A stretch of 64,000 bases of DNA. It comes from Anaerostipes rhamnosivorans (lineage in GTDB: Bacteria; Bacillota; Clostridia; Lachnospirales; Lachnospiraceae). The notes below the pieces were generated by a model. The model worked only from the letters and a program-made list of their open reading frames with translations. It was not told the DNA's origin and did not search any database. The stretch lies in contig NZ_CP040058.1 in NCBI RefSeq assembly GCF_005280655.1, positions 2,828,001 to 2,892,000 of the forward strand. Direction: 5' to 3'. Positions 26,107 to 34,336 of this stretch are shown here, in pieces (within the stretch, counting starts at the first letter, position 1; each line of letters starts with the position of its first letter). Position numbers and translations under genes: made by a program.

Positions 26107-27561
26107 TTATTCTTCTGATATGCCTGCAATCTGTTTTGCCAGTTCCTTTTTCTCTAAAAGATTTCCCTGTCTTGCGATCATGATCCTCTGAGCCTGCGGC
26201 GATCCGGCTCCGTGCAGGGATTCTGTGCGGTATCCCACCGCGGCAGTCCCAAGGGTTAGATTTTCAAGCAGCCGTAAGATCTTTAACCGGTTCTCTGTGG
26301 GCACATTTTTATTTCCTTTCAGATATTTTTCAATATAAGGCTTAAGCTCAGGATTTCTTATATCTGCCTGGGAAGGAGCCGTCACCATAAGTCCTCCTGC
26401 AATGTCCTCTGCCAGCCGGGTGATCTCATAAGGGAATCTGGTCACATTCTGTTTGCATACATTTGCCAAAAGAAGGTCGATCATATAATTCCCAGATTTC
26501 GTGGGAACTCCCTCACTGGAACAGGCAATGCCGCAGCAGTACAGAGTTTCATTTAAATGAGTCATCTCGATCAGCTTATCCTTGATATGGGAAGCCTTGG
26601 GAATGCTGTTATAGTCTGCGGCCAGAGCTGCCGCTCCGATCAGCACGTCGCCCACCCCTACTTTGCATCCGCCGTAACTCTGCCTGTGATATCCAGCAAA
26701 TCTTTCCACCATCATTCCTGAGAAATCCGTCTCTCCGTTTAAGAAAATACGCTCATTCGGAATAAATACATTGTCAAATACGATCAATGCCTCCATTCCG
26801 CCGAACTTCTGGTTGCCCACATCCATTGGCGCATTCTCTGTTTTTCTTGTATCACAGCTCTGGCGGCCCACCACCATGAAGATGCCTTTCTCATCGCTTG
26901 GCACTGCAAAGGAGACAGCATAATCCTGATCCTCCGGCCCTAACGCAATCGTGGGCATTACGAGAATCTCATGGGAGTTGACTGCTCCGGTCTGATGGAC
27001 CTTGGCGCCTCTTACTACAATTCCGTCCGGCCGTCTCACCACTACACGTAAAAATAAATCCGGGTCTTCCTGGGCATGAGGAGGAAGGGACCGGTCACCT
27101 TTCGGGTCCGTCATGGCTCCGTCCACCGTCAGGTCATTTTCCTGCACGTAAAGCATAAAATTTTGAAAATTCTTAAAATATCCGGTCCCGTGTACTTGAT
27201 CTGTTTCATATGTTGTGCTGTAAACGGCATTAAATGCGTCCATTCCCACACACCGCTGAAAACATGAGGCTGTTTTCTGTCCCAGAAGCCTCTGCATCTT
27301 CACTTTATTTACCAGATCCTCACTGCTCCTGTGAATGTGTGTGAACCTGTTGATCCGCTGTCCTGTCTCCGGCGAGATGACCGTCATCAAATCCCGGTAT
27401 TCCTCCTGAAACGCAAGATCATACGTCATCCTCACTGAATTCAGCGATGGACGCAGGATCGGGTTCCTTGTGGGATCTTCCACCCTTTCTCCAAACATAT
27501 AGACCTTCTGGTCCAGTTTCCTGATACTCTCGATATATTCTTTCCCTGTCATTAATGCCAT
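26107..27561 (-). CDS. abfD: 4-hydroxybutyryl-CoA dehydratase / vinylacetyl-CoA isomerase
   Basis: Protein of 484 aa of the HpaB/AbfD flavoprotein family. The oxygen-sensitive dehydratase makes crotonyl-CoA from 4-hydroxybutyryl-CoA by a radical mechanism using FAD and a [4Fe-4S] cluster. All four cluster ligands of the known enzyme have equivalents: CxxxC (SCFQRCVG, near residue 100) and His-x6-Cys (HRQSYGGC, near 290). HpaB hydroxylases lack these, so dehydratase is favoured. ATG at 27561 lies 7 nt after GGAGG; the frame also offers 27567. It sits between 4-hydroxybutyrate dehydrogenase and the CoA-transferase. Confidence 0.93.
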   Translation of the reverse strand: MALMTGKEYIESIRKLDQKVYMFGERVEDPTRNPILRPSLNSVRMTYDLAFQEEYRDLMTVISPETGQRINRFTHIHRSSEDLVNKVKMQRLLGQKTASCFQRCVGMDAFNAVYSTTYETDQVHGTGYFKNFQNFMLYVQENDLTVDGAMTDPKGDRSLPPHAQEDPDLFLRVVVRRPDGIVVRGAKVHQTGAVNSHEILVMPTIALGPEDQDYAVSFAVPSDEKGIFMVVGRQSCDTRKTENAPMDVGNQKFGGMEALIVFDNVFIPNERIFLNGETDFSGMMVERFAGYHRQSYGGCKVGVGDVLIGAAALAADYNSIPKASHIKDKLIEMTHLNETLYCCGIACSSEGVPTKSGNYMIDLLLANVCKQNVTRFPYEITRLAEDIAGGLMVTAPSQADIRNPELKPYIEKYLKGNKNVPTENRLKILRLLENLTLGTAAVGYRTESLHGAGSPQAQRIMIARQGNLLEKKELAKQIAGISEE

Positions 27562-27576
27562 ATCCATCCCTCCCGG

Positions 27577-28701
27577 CTACTGGCTCTCATATCTCCTCTT
27601 AAATATTTCCCTGATCTCCTCTTTCGTCAGTTCCACATAATTATTCTGTAAAAGTCTCTGCTGATTCTCCACTGTACTCCTGGTAAACTCCTCAATCTGA
27701 GAATGTACCATCCCATAATCCTTTAATGGTCTGGTTTCCATAAAATTGGATAAAAGTTCCCGAAGCCGCAGAAAAACAGAGTCCCTGTCCCAGCCGAAAA
27801 TGTCTGCGATCGTCTGTTTCAGGTTCTGGATCCTGCCCTCCGGCCTCTTTGTCTCATAAAGCTGCATTACATCCATGAAAAACTGATAATTTGCCTCCCC
27901 ATGGGGAACATGGAAGGCACCCCCGATGGAATAGGACAGCGCATGGACAGCCGCACACCCCGCATTTCCAAATGCAATACCTGCATAGTTGGATGCCAGC
28001 ATAAACTTGTTTAGTTCCTTCCTTCTTGCATCCTTTCCATGCTCCGCCATATGGTGGTATCCGGTCAGAATCATCTCTATTGCTTTCCTTGAAAACATTT
28101 CTGTAGCAGGAGTGGCTTTCGGAGACAAAAAGGATTCCACTGCATGGATCAAAGCATCTATGGAGCTTGTGAGAAACACCTGATAGGGCAGCCCCTCTAA
28201 CGCTTCCGGCACAAGCACAGCACAGTCTGCATAACATGCGTCTGATGCCAGTCCCTTTTTTGTATGTCTGGATTTGATCTCCGCTATTGCCACGTTTGTA
28301 ACCTCGCTTCCAGTGCCGCAGGTGGTAGGAACAGCGATCAGATGTTTTTTCTTCACTGGCTCCCTCTCTCCCTCAAGCAGCGGGGTACATCCATCCGGCA
28401 TATCTAGTGCCAGCACCTTGCAGATATCCAGGATGGTTCCTCCTCCAAGGGCGAAGATTCTGTCATAATGACAGTCCGACGCTGCTTTTTTAATATGGTC
28501 GATCATCTCATCAGAAGGCTCCCCGTCTCCAAACGCCTCCTGAAAAATATAATTTGCCTGCACATCAAGTGGTTTCAGCAGCGGTTCATATAAATACCGG
28601 TTTGTGACCACCAGATCTTCTGGTCCGATCTGGAATTCTTCCTGGAACTGCTTCATAGTGTCAAAATAATATACGGACGGTACTACTCTCAATAACTGCA
28701 T
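27577..28701 (-). CDS. 4-hydroxybutyrate dehydrogenase (iron-type alcohol dehydrogenase)
   Basis: Protein of 374 aa of the Fe-dependent alcohol dehydrogenase family. The NAD-binding GGGTILD and the metal/substrate segment TTCGTGSEVTNVAI are present, and metal-binding His residues appear in SSIDALIHAVESFLS, CAAVHALSYSIGGAFHVPHGEA. Sequence and setting point to the subgroup reducing succinate semialdehyde to 4-hydroxybutyrate with NADH. AAGGAGGAG precedes the ATG. It lies 15 bp upstream of the dehydratase gene; direction of flux is not shown by sequence. Confidence 0.9.
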   Translation of the reverse strand: MQLLRVVPSVYYFDTMKQFQEEFQIGPEDLVVTNRYLYEPLLKPLDVQANYIFQEAFGDGEPSDEMIDHIKKAASDCHYDRIFALGGGTILDICKVLALDMPDGCTPLLEGEREPVKKKHLIAVPTTCGTGSEVTNVAIAEIKSRHTKKGLASDACYADCAVLVPEALEGLPYQVFLTSSIDALIHAVESFLSPKATPATEMFSRKAIEMILTGYHHMAEHGKDARRKELNKFMLASNYAGIAFGNAGCAAVHALSYSIGGAFHVPHGEANYQFFMDVMQLYETKRPEGRIQNLKQTIADIFGWDRDSVFLRLRELLSNFMETRPLKDYGMVHSQIEEFTRSTVENQQRLLQNNYVELTKEEIREIFKRRYESQ

Positions 28702-28713
28702 TTCTCCTCCTTC

Positions 28714-29118
28714 CTATTCCTCTGGCGGAATCACCAATGCTCTCCCGCTGATGACAACTTCATTGTCCTGATTGACACAGGTTGTCTCCAATGTGGCAAG
28801 ATTGAATGTTTTTTTCATCTCAATTTTCAGCACCTTTACCCTGGCAGTCACCCGGTCGCCAATCCTAACGGGCCGTTCAAAGTTTAATGTCTGGTTCAGA
28901 TAAATGGTTCCCGGTCCGGGAAGAACTCCTGCGATAGCTGCCGAGATGATCCCCGCCCCGATCATGCCATGGACGATGCGCCCGCGGAACCTGGTGGTTT
29001 GGGCATATTCTTCGTCCAGATGCAGAGGATTTTTATCTCCGGATACTTCCGCAAATAGTTCCACATCCTGTTCCGATATATATTTATAAAAAAACCCTTC
29101 CTGCCCTATTCTGAGCAT
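28714..29118 (-). CDS. MaoC-family (R)-specific enoyl-CoA hydratase
   Basis: Protein of 134 aa, hot-dog fold, the size of PhaJ-type hydratases. The catalytic Asp-His pair lies in AEVSGDKNPLHLDEEYA, followed by GRIVHGMIGAGIISAAI, the family's second signature. It hydrates crotonyl-CoA to (R)-3-hydroxybutyryl-CoA, so it could take the product of the nearby dehydratase. It overlaps the preceding zinc dehydrogenase gene by 13 bp and is followed after 12 bp by 4-hydroxybutyrate dehydrogenase. Confidence 0.9.
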   Translation of the reverse strand: MLRIGQEGFFYKYISEQDVELFAEVSGDKNPLHLDEEYAQTTRFRGRIVHGMIGAGIISAAIAGVLPGPGTIYLNQTLNFERPVRIGDRVTARVKVLKIEMKKTFNLATLETTCVNQDNEVVISGRALVIPPEE

Positions 29119-30194
29119 GTTCCCTCCCCTCCGCCTTGATCGTGAAGCAAAACACTGACCCGGTAATTTCCCGGTTTCGCCGCTTCCTCAAAAGCTTTTT
29201 GTATCTCATCCAGGGGGTGGCTTTTCTCAATCAACGGTTTTACGTCCACCACTGCCTGATTGAGCATTCTTGCCGCTTCTAAGAAATCCTTGGTATCCCC
29301 CAGATAAGTCCCCAGGATCTCCATCCTGCGGTAATGAATGTCATTGGAGGTGATGCCCAGTTTGGGCGGCGGATAAGCAGCCGCAAACATTAAAATCCTG
29401 CCGTCAAAATGTTTCAGCATGGCGGCTGCCTGTTCATTGGCCTTCGTCGCTCCGGCAGCCACAATGACCGCGTCAACACCCCTCCCGTCTGTGAACTGCT
29501 TTGCTATTTTCACAGGGTCATTCTTCCTCACATCGACCACTTCAAAGCCCATATCTCTGGCAGTTGTTATCTTCTTTTCCATCATCTCGGTTACAATGAC
29601 CCTGGCGCCGCATGCCCTGGCGGCCTGGGCGTTTAAAAGCCCCATAGTGCCGGCTCCGATGACGGCTACAGTATCCTGCGGCCGGACATTCAGCTTCCCG
29701 ATCCCCTTTGCCACGGTTGCCAGTGGCTCTAAGAATGCAGCCTCACTTGGGCTGAGCTTTGGATTCATCTTCACCACTGCTGTTGCATTTCTCACCTGAT
29801 ATTCCGCAAATCCCATTCTGCCCTTGTAACCTCCCTCATGCAGGTCATAGGAGCTTCGGATCACACACTGGCTTTCCTCTCCCCGCCTGCAGTATTCACA
29901 TTCCCCGCAGTAGTTATTGGAAATGGCCACAAAATCGCCTGGCAGAAGTTCTACCACTTTATCCCCGGTCTCGATGATGATACCAGCACCTTCATGGCCT
30001 CCCGCCATAGGATAACCCTGGTGTTCCCTCAGGCCCAGCCACTGCCCGTAATCCGCAGTGCAGATGTTGCAGGCCAGCTGCTTTACCAGCACCTGGTGTT
30101 CTGAAAGCTTTGGCAGCCTCATCTCATGTACTTCAGCGTGCCCCTTTGATGTCAGTACACCGAATCTGAATTTTTCGATCTGTTTCTCATCCAT
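29106..30194 (-). CDS. Zinc-dependent medium-chain dehydrogenase (first of two)
   Basis: Protein of 362 aa of the MDR alcohol dehydrogenase family. Structural zinc Cys are in YCGECEYCRRGEESQC; GGHEGAGIII and FLEPLATVAKG carry catalytic-zinc ligands; GAGTMGLL is the NAD(P) fold. It oxidises or reduces an unknown alcohol. ATG at 30194 (GGAGGG upstream) is chosen over the earlier start at 30275, which lies inside the Old Yellow Enzyme gene. It overlaps that gene by 8 bp. Substrate class (polyol or short-chain hydroxy compound) cannot be set from motifs. Confidence 0.9.
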   Translation of the reverse strand: MDEKQIEKFRFGVLTSKGHAEVHEMRLPKLSEHQVLVKQLACNICTADYGQWLGLREHQGYPMAGGHEGAGIIIETGDKVVELLPGDFVAISNNYCGECEYCRRGEESQCVIRSSYDLHEGGYKGRMGFAEYQVRNATAVVKMNPKLSPSEAAFLEPLATVAKGIGKLNVRPQDTVAVIGAGTMGLLNAQAARACGARVIVTEMMEKKITTARDMGFEVVDVRKNDPVKIAKQFTDGRGVDAVIVAAGATKANEQAAAMLKHFDGRILMFAAAYPPPKLGITSNDIHYRRMEILGTYLGDTKDFLEAARMLNQAVVDVKPLIEKSHPLDEIQKAFEEAAKPGNYRVSVLLHDQGGGEGTCSE

Positions 30195-31260
30195 GATATT
30201 CCCTCCATCCCGGACATTTATGGTAGTCCGTACTCCAAAGACATTTCCGGCAGTTTCTGCAGGAAACGATCTCACGCCCCTGCTTTATTTTCTTAACCCA
30301 CTGGGGATCGCAGAGCAACGCTCTTCCCAACGCCACAAAATCTGCACATTCCTGTTCCAAAAGAAACATCCCCTGCTGTACCTGGCGGATCCCGCCCACA
30401 GCAATCACCGGACACTTCACTCTCTGCTTCATCTGCATGGCTGCCCAAATTCGGATATTAAACGGAAAACCGTCAGGAGACGGCTCCATCGCTCTCTCAT
30501 CCATAGAACCGGTGGACCCAAAGCCTGTAGACACATGCAGAAGATCCATGCCCGCCTTTACAAATGCCTTTGCCATATGGGCTGAGGCTTCAAGATCTGG
30601 TTCGTCAAATCCAAGCCGGACAGACAGGATAAAATGATCTCCACAGCTTCTTCTGATCCCCGATAATATATCCAGTGCCATCTGCATCCTGCCCCTTAAA
30701 TCTCCTCCAAACCTGTCGGTCCTGTGGTTGACTGTGGGGGATAAAAATGAACTCAGCAGATAAGAATGGGCACAGTGGATCTCTACCCCGTCATACCCGG
30801 CATCCTGCGCCCTGACAGCTGCCTGTATAAACTGCTGCTCTCTCTCAAGGATCTCCTCTGTGGTCATTTCCTCTGCCGTATACCCTTTCCCTCTGAGCAC
30901 CCCATGGAACTTGGACGGAGCCGCAGGCCTTCCCGATACTGTCCGGATGCCTGCGTGATGGAGTTGAGAAAGTATCGGTACTTTGCAGTCATGAACTGCC
31001 TGAACGAGTTTTTTATGTCCTTCCAACTGCTCTTTTTTCCAGATTCCTATCTGATGTTTGGAAAGCCGTCCGTCCTCTGCCACGCATGCAGCCTCCACAA
31101 TGATCATCCCTACTCCGCCTCTGGCCCGCTCCTCATAGTGGGAAATGAGCTCCTCTGTGATCATTCCGTCCTCCACTCCATATCCAAACGTCACCATTGG
31201 GGCCATAAGAAATGGAGATCTTATGCATTTTTCTTTTATCACTGTCTCTTTCTCATACAT
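30187..31260 (-). CDS. Old Yellow Enzyme-type NADH:flavin oxidoreductase, single-domain
   Basis: Protein of 357 aa with the FMN-binding TIM barrel of the OYE/2,4-dienoyl-CoA reductase family: FLMAPMVTFGYG, GMIIVEAACVAEDGR, PILSQLHHAGIR, GYDGVEIHCAHSYLLSSFLSP and a phosphate-binding IAVGGI. At the C-terminus four Cys (CRNCRKC, then Cys eight residues on) look like the [4Fe-4S] site of 2,4-dienoyl-CoA reductase-like members, but the FAD/NAD half found in those ~650-aa enzymes is absent. It therefore needs a partner electron donor or uses NAD(P)H directly. It probably reduces an activated C=C bond. Gap of 18 bp to the PTE gene upstream. Confidence 0.88.
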   Translation of the reverse strand: MYEKETVIKEKCIRSPFLMAPMVTFGYGVEDGMITEELISHYEERARGGVGMIIVEAACVAEDGRLSKHQIGIWKKEQLEGHKKLVQAVHDCKVPILSQLHHAGIRTVSGRPAAPSKFHGVLRGKGYTAEEMTTEEILEREQQFIQAAVRAQDAGYDGVEIHCAHSYLLSSFLSPTVNHRTDRFGGDLRGRMQMALDILSGIRRSCGDHFILSVRLGFDEPDLEASAHMAKAFVKAGMDLLHVSTGFGSTGSMDERAMEPSPDGFPFNIRIWAAMQMKQRVKCPVIAVGGIRQVQQGMFLLEQECADFVALGRALLCDPQWVKKIKQGREIVSCRNCRKCLWSTDYHKCPGWREYHG

Positions 31261-31278
31261 CAAATCCCTCCGTCCCGG

Positions 31279-32193
31279 TTAAAAGCAGCCATATACTTTT
31301 TTCGGGTTTTCAACAAATATCGTACTGATTTCTTTTTCCGTAATACCCGCTGTTTCTTTCAGTCTGGGGATAAACTTCCTGATGATGTACTCAAGCCCCG
31401 GACCTCCATTGTTGGCCTTAAAATAATTACTTCGTCCAAAATCCGCACTGATGAGAAGCCGGTCAAGATACCCTTCCTCTATTAGATCCAAGATCATATC
31501 TATATTCGTCTGTACCGGATAGCGGTAAACTCTGGCAATATTGTCCACAGACAGAAAACTGCCCATGGCTGCAATTCTTTTATATTCGTAAGGATCCGGG
31601 TTCCTGTCCATATGCCCCAGCACTACCTTAGAAAGGTCCGCTCCCTGACTGTCCAGACACTGAAGGATCTCTTCTCCCATCATCCCTCCGTGGTGGATCC
31701 AGATCGGGGCATTGGTCTTCTTCTGCGCCCTGGCTGCAGCCTTCAGGCATTTTTTCTCCCTTGGATGGATAAATCTCGGAGAGACCGCACATTTTATCTG
31801 CCCTGCACGTATGTGGGTTCCGTCCATCCCCTCCTCAATTTCTCTGACAAACAGCTCCGAAAGTTCTTCTGTGCTGATATAATCCATAAACTCTGGATTG
31901 TGGTCATACAGATAAAACCCTGTGGTGGCGATCAGGTGAACCCTGCTCTGCCTGCTGGCATATACAAGTTTCTTTGGATTCCTGCCGTAATCAGCCGCCG
32001 TTCCCTCCACCAGTGTGGATCCCCCAGCCTTAAAAAACAGCCGGAGCTCTCTTATGGAACCTTCGATATCTGTGATCGCCAGTGTCGGGTCCCTTTGGGC
32101 AGTATACGGATCACAGTAAATATGTTCGTGAGTATAGGACATTCCCATCTCCTGCACATCCACATCTCCCAAAACAGTCCTGATGCAATTCAT
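31279..32193 (-). CDS. Phosphotriesterase-family hydrolase, candidate sugar lactonase
   Basis: Protein of 304 aa, amidohydrolase fold. Metal ligands seen: HEH in SYTHEHIYCD (His22, His24), the carbamylated Lys in AGQIKCAVSP, His in PIWIHHGG and VVLGHMDRNPD, and Asp in LLISADFGR. This is the full binuclear set. Several family members act as lactonases on (phosphorylated) sugar lactones rather than on phosphotriesters. With a PTS, dehydrogenases and aldolases in the same run, a sugar-phosphate lactone is a reasonable guess but only inference. ATG at 32193 follows GGGGGAAGGG; gap 16 bp. Confidence 0.85.
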   Translation of the reverse strand: MNCIRTVLGDVDVQEMGMSYTHEHIYCDPYTAQRDPTLAITDIEGSIRELRLFFKAGGSTLVEGTAADYGRNPKKLVYASRQSRVHLIATTGFYLYDHNPEFMDYISTEELSELFVREIEEGMDGTHIRAGQIKCAVSPRFIHPREKKCLKAAARAQKKTNAPIWIHHGGMMGEEILQCLDSQGADLSKVVLGHMDRNPDPYEYKRIAAMGSFLSVDNIARVYRYPVQTNIDMILDLIEEGYLDRLLISADFGRSNYFKANNGGPGLEYIIRKFIPRLKETAGITEKEISTIFVENPKKVYGCF

Positions 32194-32209
32194 ATGCCCT
32201 TCCCCCTTT

Positions 32210-33259
32210 CTACCTGTCCCATACTCGTAAAAGGGGCTGTTCCAATATGTAATTGAGCAAGTCCTCCGCAATCATCTCCGAAGCCCACTTCTTGGAGTCT
32301 GTACTGATACCGGCCATGTGGGGTGTCAGCAAAACATTGTCCATGGAAAAAAACGGGTGGTTCTTTGGCGCCGGTTCATCCCACATAACATCTACCGCCC
32401 CAAAAGCGATCTTTTTCTTGGAAAGTGCCTCAATCAATGACTTCTGGTCCACCACTGCCGCTCTGGAGGTATTGATAAAATAGGCATCCTGCCTCATGGC
32501 ATCAAACCACTCCTCATCGATCATAGCTTTTGTCTCTGGCGTCACACTCAGATGGACGCTCACAATATCACATTCCGGCAGCATTTGAACCGGATCTTCG
32601 TATCTCTTTGCACAAACGCTTTCAAAGGTTTCCTCCGGCTGAAACGGATCATACGCAAGCACTTCCATCCCCATCCCTGCGCATATCTTTGCCACATTCT
32701 GCCCAATATGTCCAAGTCCCACGATCCCAATCGTCCTGCCGTACAGGTCGATGCCCCATGGGTAGGAGGATCTTGGATTTTCCCGGTCTTTAAACCTCCA
32801 GATCACATCCTTTTTGTCCGGCACATCATAAATATCCTTTTCATCTGCCAAAAATCTTCCGGACCAGAGCCCATGATAAGTAAAGGAAATTCTTTTGCAG
32901 ATGTCCAGCATCATACCCACAGTATATTCCGCCACAGAATGCGCATTCCTTCCTGGAGCATGGATCACCGGAATCCCCATTTCCCCGGCAGCCCTGGTGT
33001 CAATATTATTTGGTGTGGCCCTTCCGCAGCCGATCAGCCTAAGGCCCTTTTCTCTCAGCTCCCTGATCACTCTTTCTGTCACAGGATCTGTATAAAACAA
33101 CACAGCCTCACAGCCCCCACACTCCTCTATAATCTCTTCCTCTGTGGGCAGGATATCCGTCGCTGTCCACGGAAGCCTTTTGATTTCACAGTAAGGCTCC
33201 AGTTTCTTTAAATGATCAGGCCAGAGCTCCATACTTGCGGCTACCTTGATTTTTTCCAT
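32210..33259 (-). CDS. D-2-hydroxyacid dehydrogenase
   Basis: Protein of 349 aa, similar in length to phosphoglycerate and D-isomer 2-hydroxyacid dehydrogenases. The NAD-binding GLGHIGQNVAKI is near residue 180; catalytic Arg in INTSRAAVVDQ, Glu in VDVMWDEPAP and His in LLTPHMAGIST are present. HAPGRNAHSVAEYTVGMML is the family helix. It interconverts a 2-keto acid and a D-2-hydroxy acid. No ACT domain is present, so it is unlikely to be a feedback-controlled serine-pathway SerA. It lies 16 bp after the aldolase gene and 16 bp before the PTE gene. Confidence 0.9.
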   Translation of the reverse strand: MEKIKVAASMELWPDHLKKLEPYCEIKRLPWTATDILPTEEEIIEECGGCEAVLFYTDPVTERVIRELREKGLRLIGCGRATPNNIDTRAAGEMGIPVIHAPGRNAHSVAEYTVGMMLDICKRISFTYHGLWSGRFLADEKDIYDVPDKKDVIWRFKDRENPRSSYPWGIDLYGRTIGIVGLGHIGQNVAKICAGMGMEVLAYDPFQPEETFESVCAKRYEDPVQMLPECDIVSVHLSVTPETKAMIDEEWFDAMRQDAYFINTSRAAVVDQKSLIEALSKKKIAFGAVDVMWDEPAPKNHPFFSMDNVLLTPHMAGISTDSKKWASEMIAEDLLNYILEQPLLRVWDR

Positions 33260-33275
33260 CTTTCTTCATCCTTTC

Positions 33276-34160
33276 TCAACCCAGTGCTTTGCCTTCACTT
33301 CCAAATACCCTGATATATTTTTCTAAAATTTCCTGATAAGCTTCTGCTCCTTTAGACAACGCCTGGTTGGCATATACTGTCCGATTCCCGGTGTAAACCA
33401 GTGCACCGCTCTCATCAAACAGTGGATCATTTGTTTCCTCAAATTTTTTCACACCTTTCAGGTACTCAGTAGAAAGGTCTGTGGAAAGATTGATCTTCTG
33501 TATTCCGAGATCAACCGCTTTTTTCAGTTTATCCTCACCGGTATTGGAACCGCCGTGCAGGACAAGCGGTACAGGCACTTCCCGGCTCAGTTCGTTAAGA
33601 AGCTCAAAATTCAAATGGGGCCTGCCCTTGTAAACCCCATGGGACGTACCCACAGCCACTGCCAGAGCGTCCACCCCGGTTTCTTCTACAAAGCCTTTTG
33701 CTTCCTCTTTCCTTGTAAGGCCGCTGTCCCTGGTTTCTTCATACTCTGCTCCTTTTCCCACATGCCCAAGTTCCGCCTCCACAGTGACTCCCACTGCATG
33801 AGCGGCACGGACGGCCTCCCTGACAGCTTTTACATTCTCTTTGTAGGGAAGTGTAGACTTGTCAAGCATCACAGAGGTGAATCCACATCTTAAAGCACGC
33901 TGGACATCCTCATATTCTTTTCCATGGTCCAGATGCAACGCCGCCGGGACCTGCGGATATTTCCGTTCGTACATCCGGGCGGCAAGAGCCAGTTCTTCCA
34001 TCTGCACATAAGGTGTACAGGCAATGATCACCGGAGCCTTTCTCTCCGCCGCAGCCTTAAAGCATGCTTCCACAGTCCTTCCCGTAAAAACATTGGCTGC
34101 CGCCACCGCATATCCTCCTTCTTTTGCCCGGCAGAGCAGTTCCTTCATTGTCACTAACAT
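33276..34160 (-). CDS. Class II ketose-bisphosphate aldolase (GatY/FbaA type)
   Basis: Protein of 294 aa, TIM barrel. Zinc and catalytic residues: AALHLDHGKEYED (His, Asp, His), VEAELGHVGKG (Glu, His) and PLVLHGGSNTG (His), with INLSTDLSTEYL for phosphate binding. It splits a ketose-1,6-bisphosphate into DHAP and an aldehyde; members include tagatose- and fructose-bisphosphate aldolases. The frame runs upstream into a repeat element, but ATG at 34160 (GGGAGG upstream) is the clear start. It sits directly after the Gat-type PTS genes, as gatY does in galactitol operons. Confidence 0.92.
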   Translation of the reverse strand: MLVTMKELLCRAKEGGYAVAAANVFTGRTVEACFKAAAERKAPVIIACTPYVQMEELALAARMYERKYPQVPAALHLDHGKEYEDVQRALRCGFTSVMLDKSTLPYKENVKAVREAVRAAHAVGVTVEAELGHVGKGAEYEETRDSGLTRKEEAKGFVEETGVDALAVAVGTSHGVYKGRPHLNFELLNELSREVPVPLVLHGGSNTGEDKLKKAVDLGIQKINLSTDLSTEYLKGVKKFEETNDPLFDESGALVYTGNRTVYANQALSKGAEAYQEILEKYIRVFGSEGKALG

Positions 34161-34178
34161 AAAACATCCTCCCTTTCT

Positions 34179-34247
34179 CATTTGTGTGCATAGTGCCCGT
34201 AGAGCTTTTTTGTTCCATAGGGAGGTTCGGAGAACTTTCCTATGGAA
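34179..34247. repeat. Hairpin repeat, copy A
   Basis: A 69-bp block identical at 68 of 69 positions to 40362-40430. It contains a CCATAGG / CCTATGG hairpin and a small GCYC-TAC-GGGC stem; the one mismatch keeps pairing as a G-U wobble. It lies 5' of the ketose-bisphosphate aldolase gene, in the only large gap inside the cluster. Confidence 0.92.
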
Positions 34248-34257
34248 TGAAAGGAAT

Positions 34258-34286
34258 GGGACCGTCCGGCCTGCCGGACAATCCCC
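34258..34286. repeat. GC-rich hairpin after gatC
   Basis: GTCCGG (34264-34269) and CCGGAC (34274-34279) with a CCTG loop, extended by GGG / CCC beyond small bulges. There is no T-run, so it is more likely an mRNA processing or stability hairpin than a terminator. Confidence 0.5.
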
Positions 34287-34336
34287 TTCTAACATCCCCC
34301 TATATATAAATATTTTGGTATCTAAAAATAATCATG

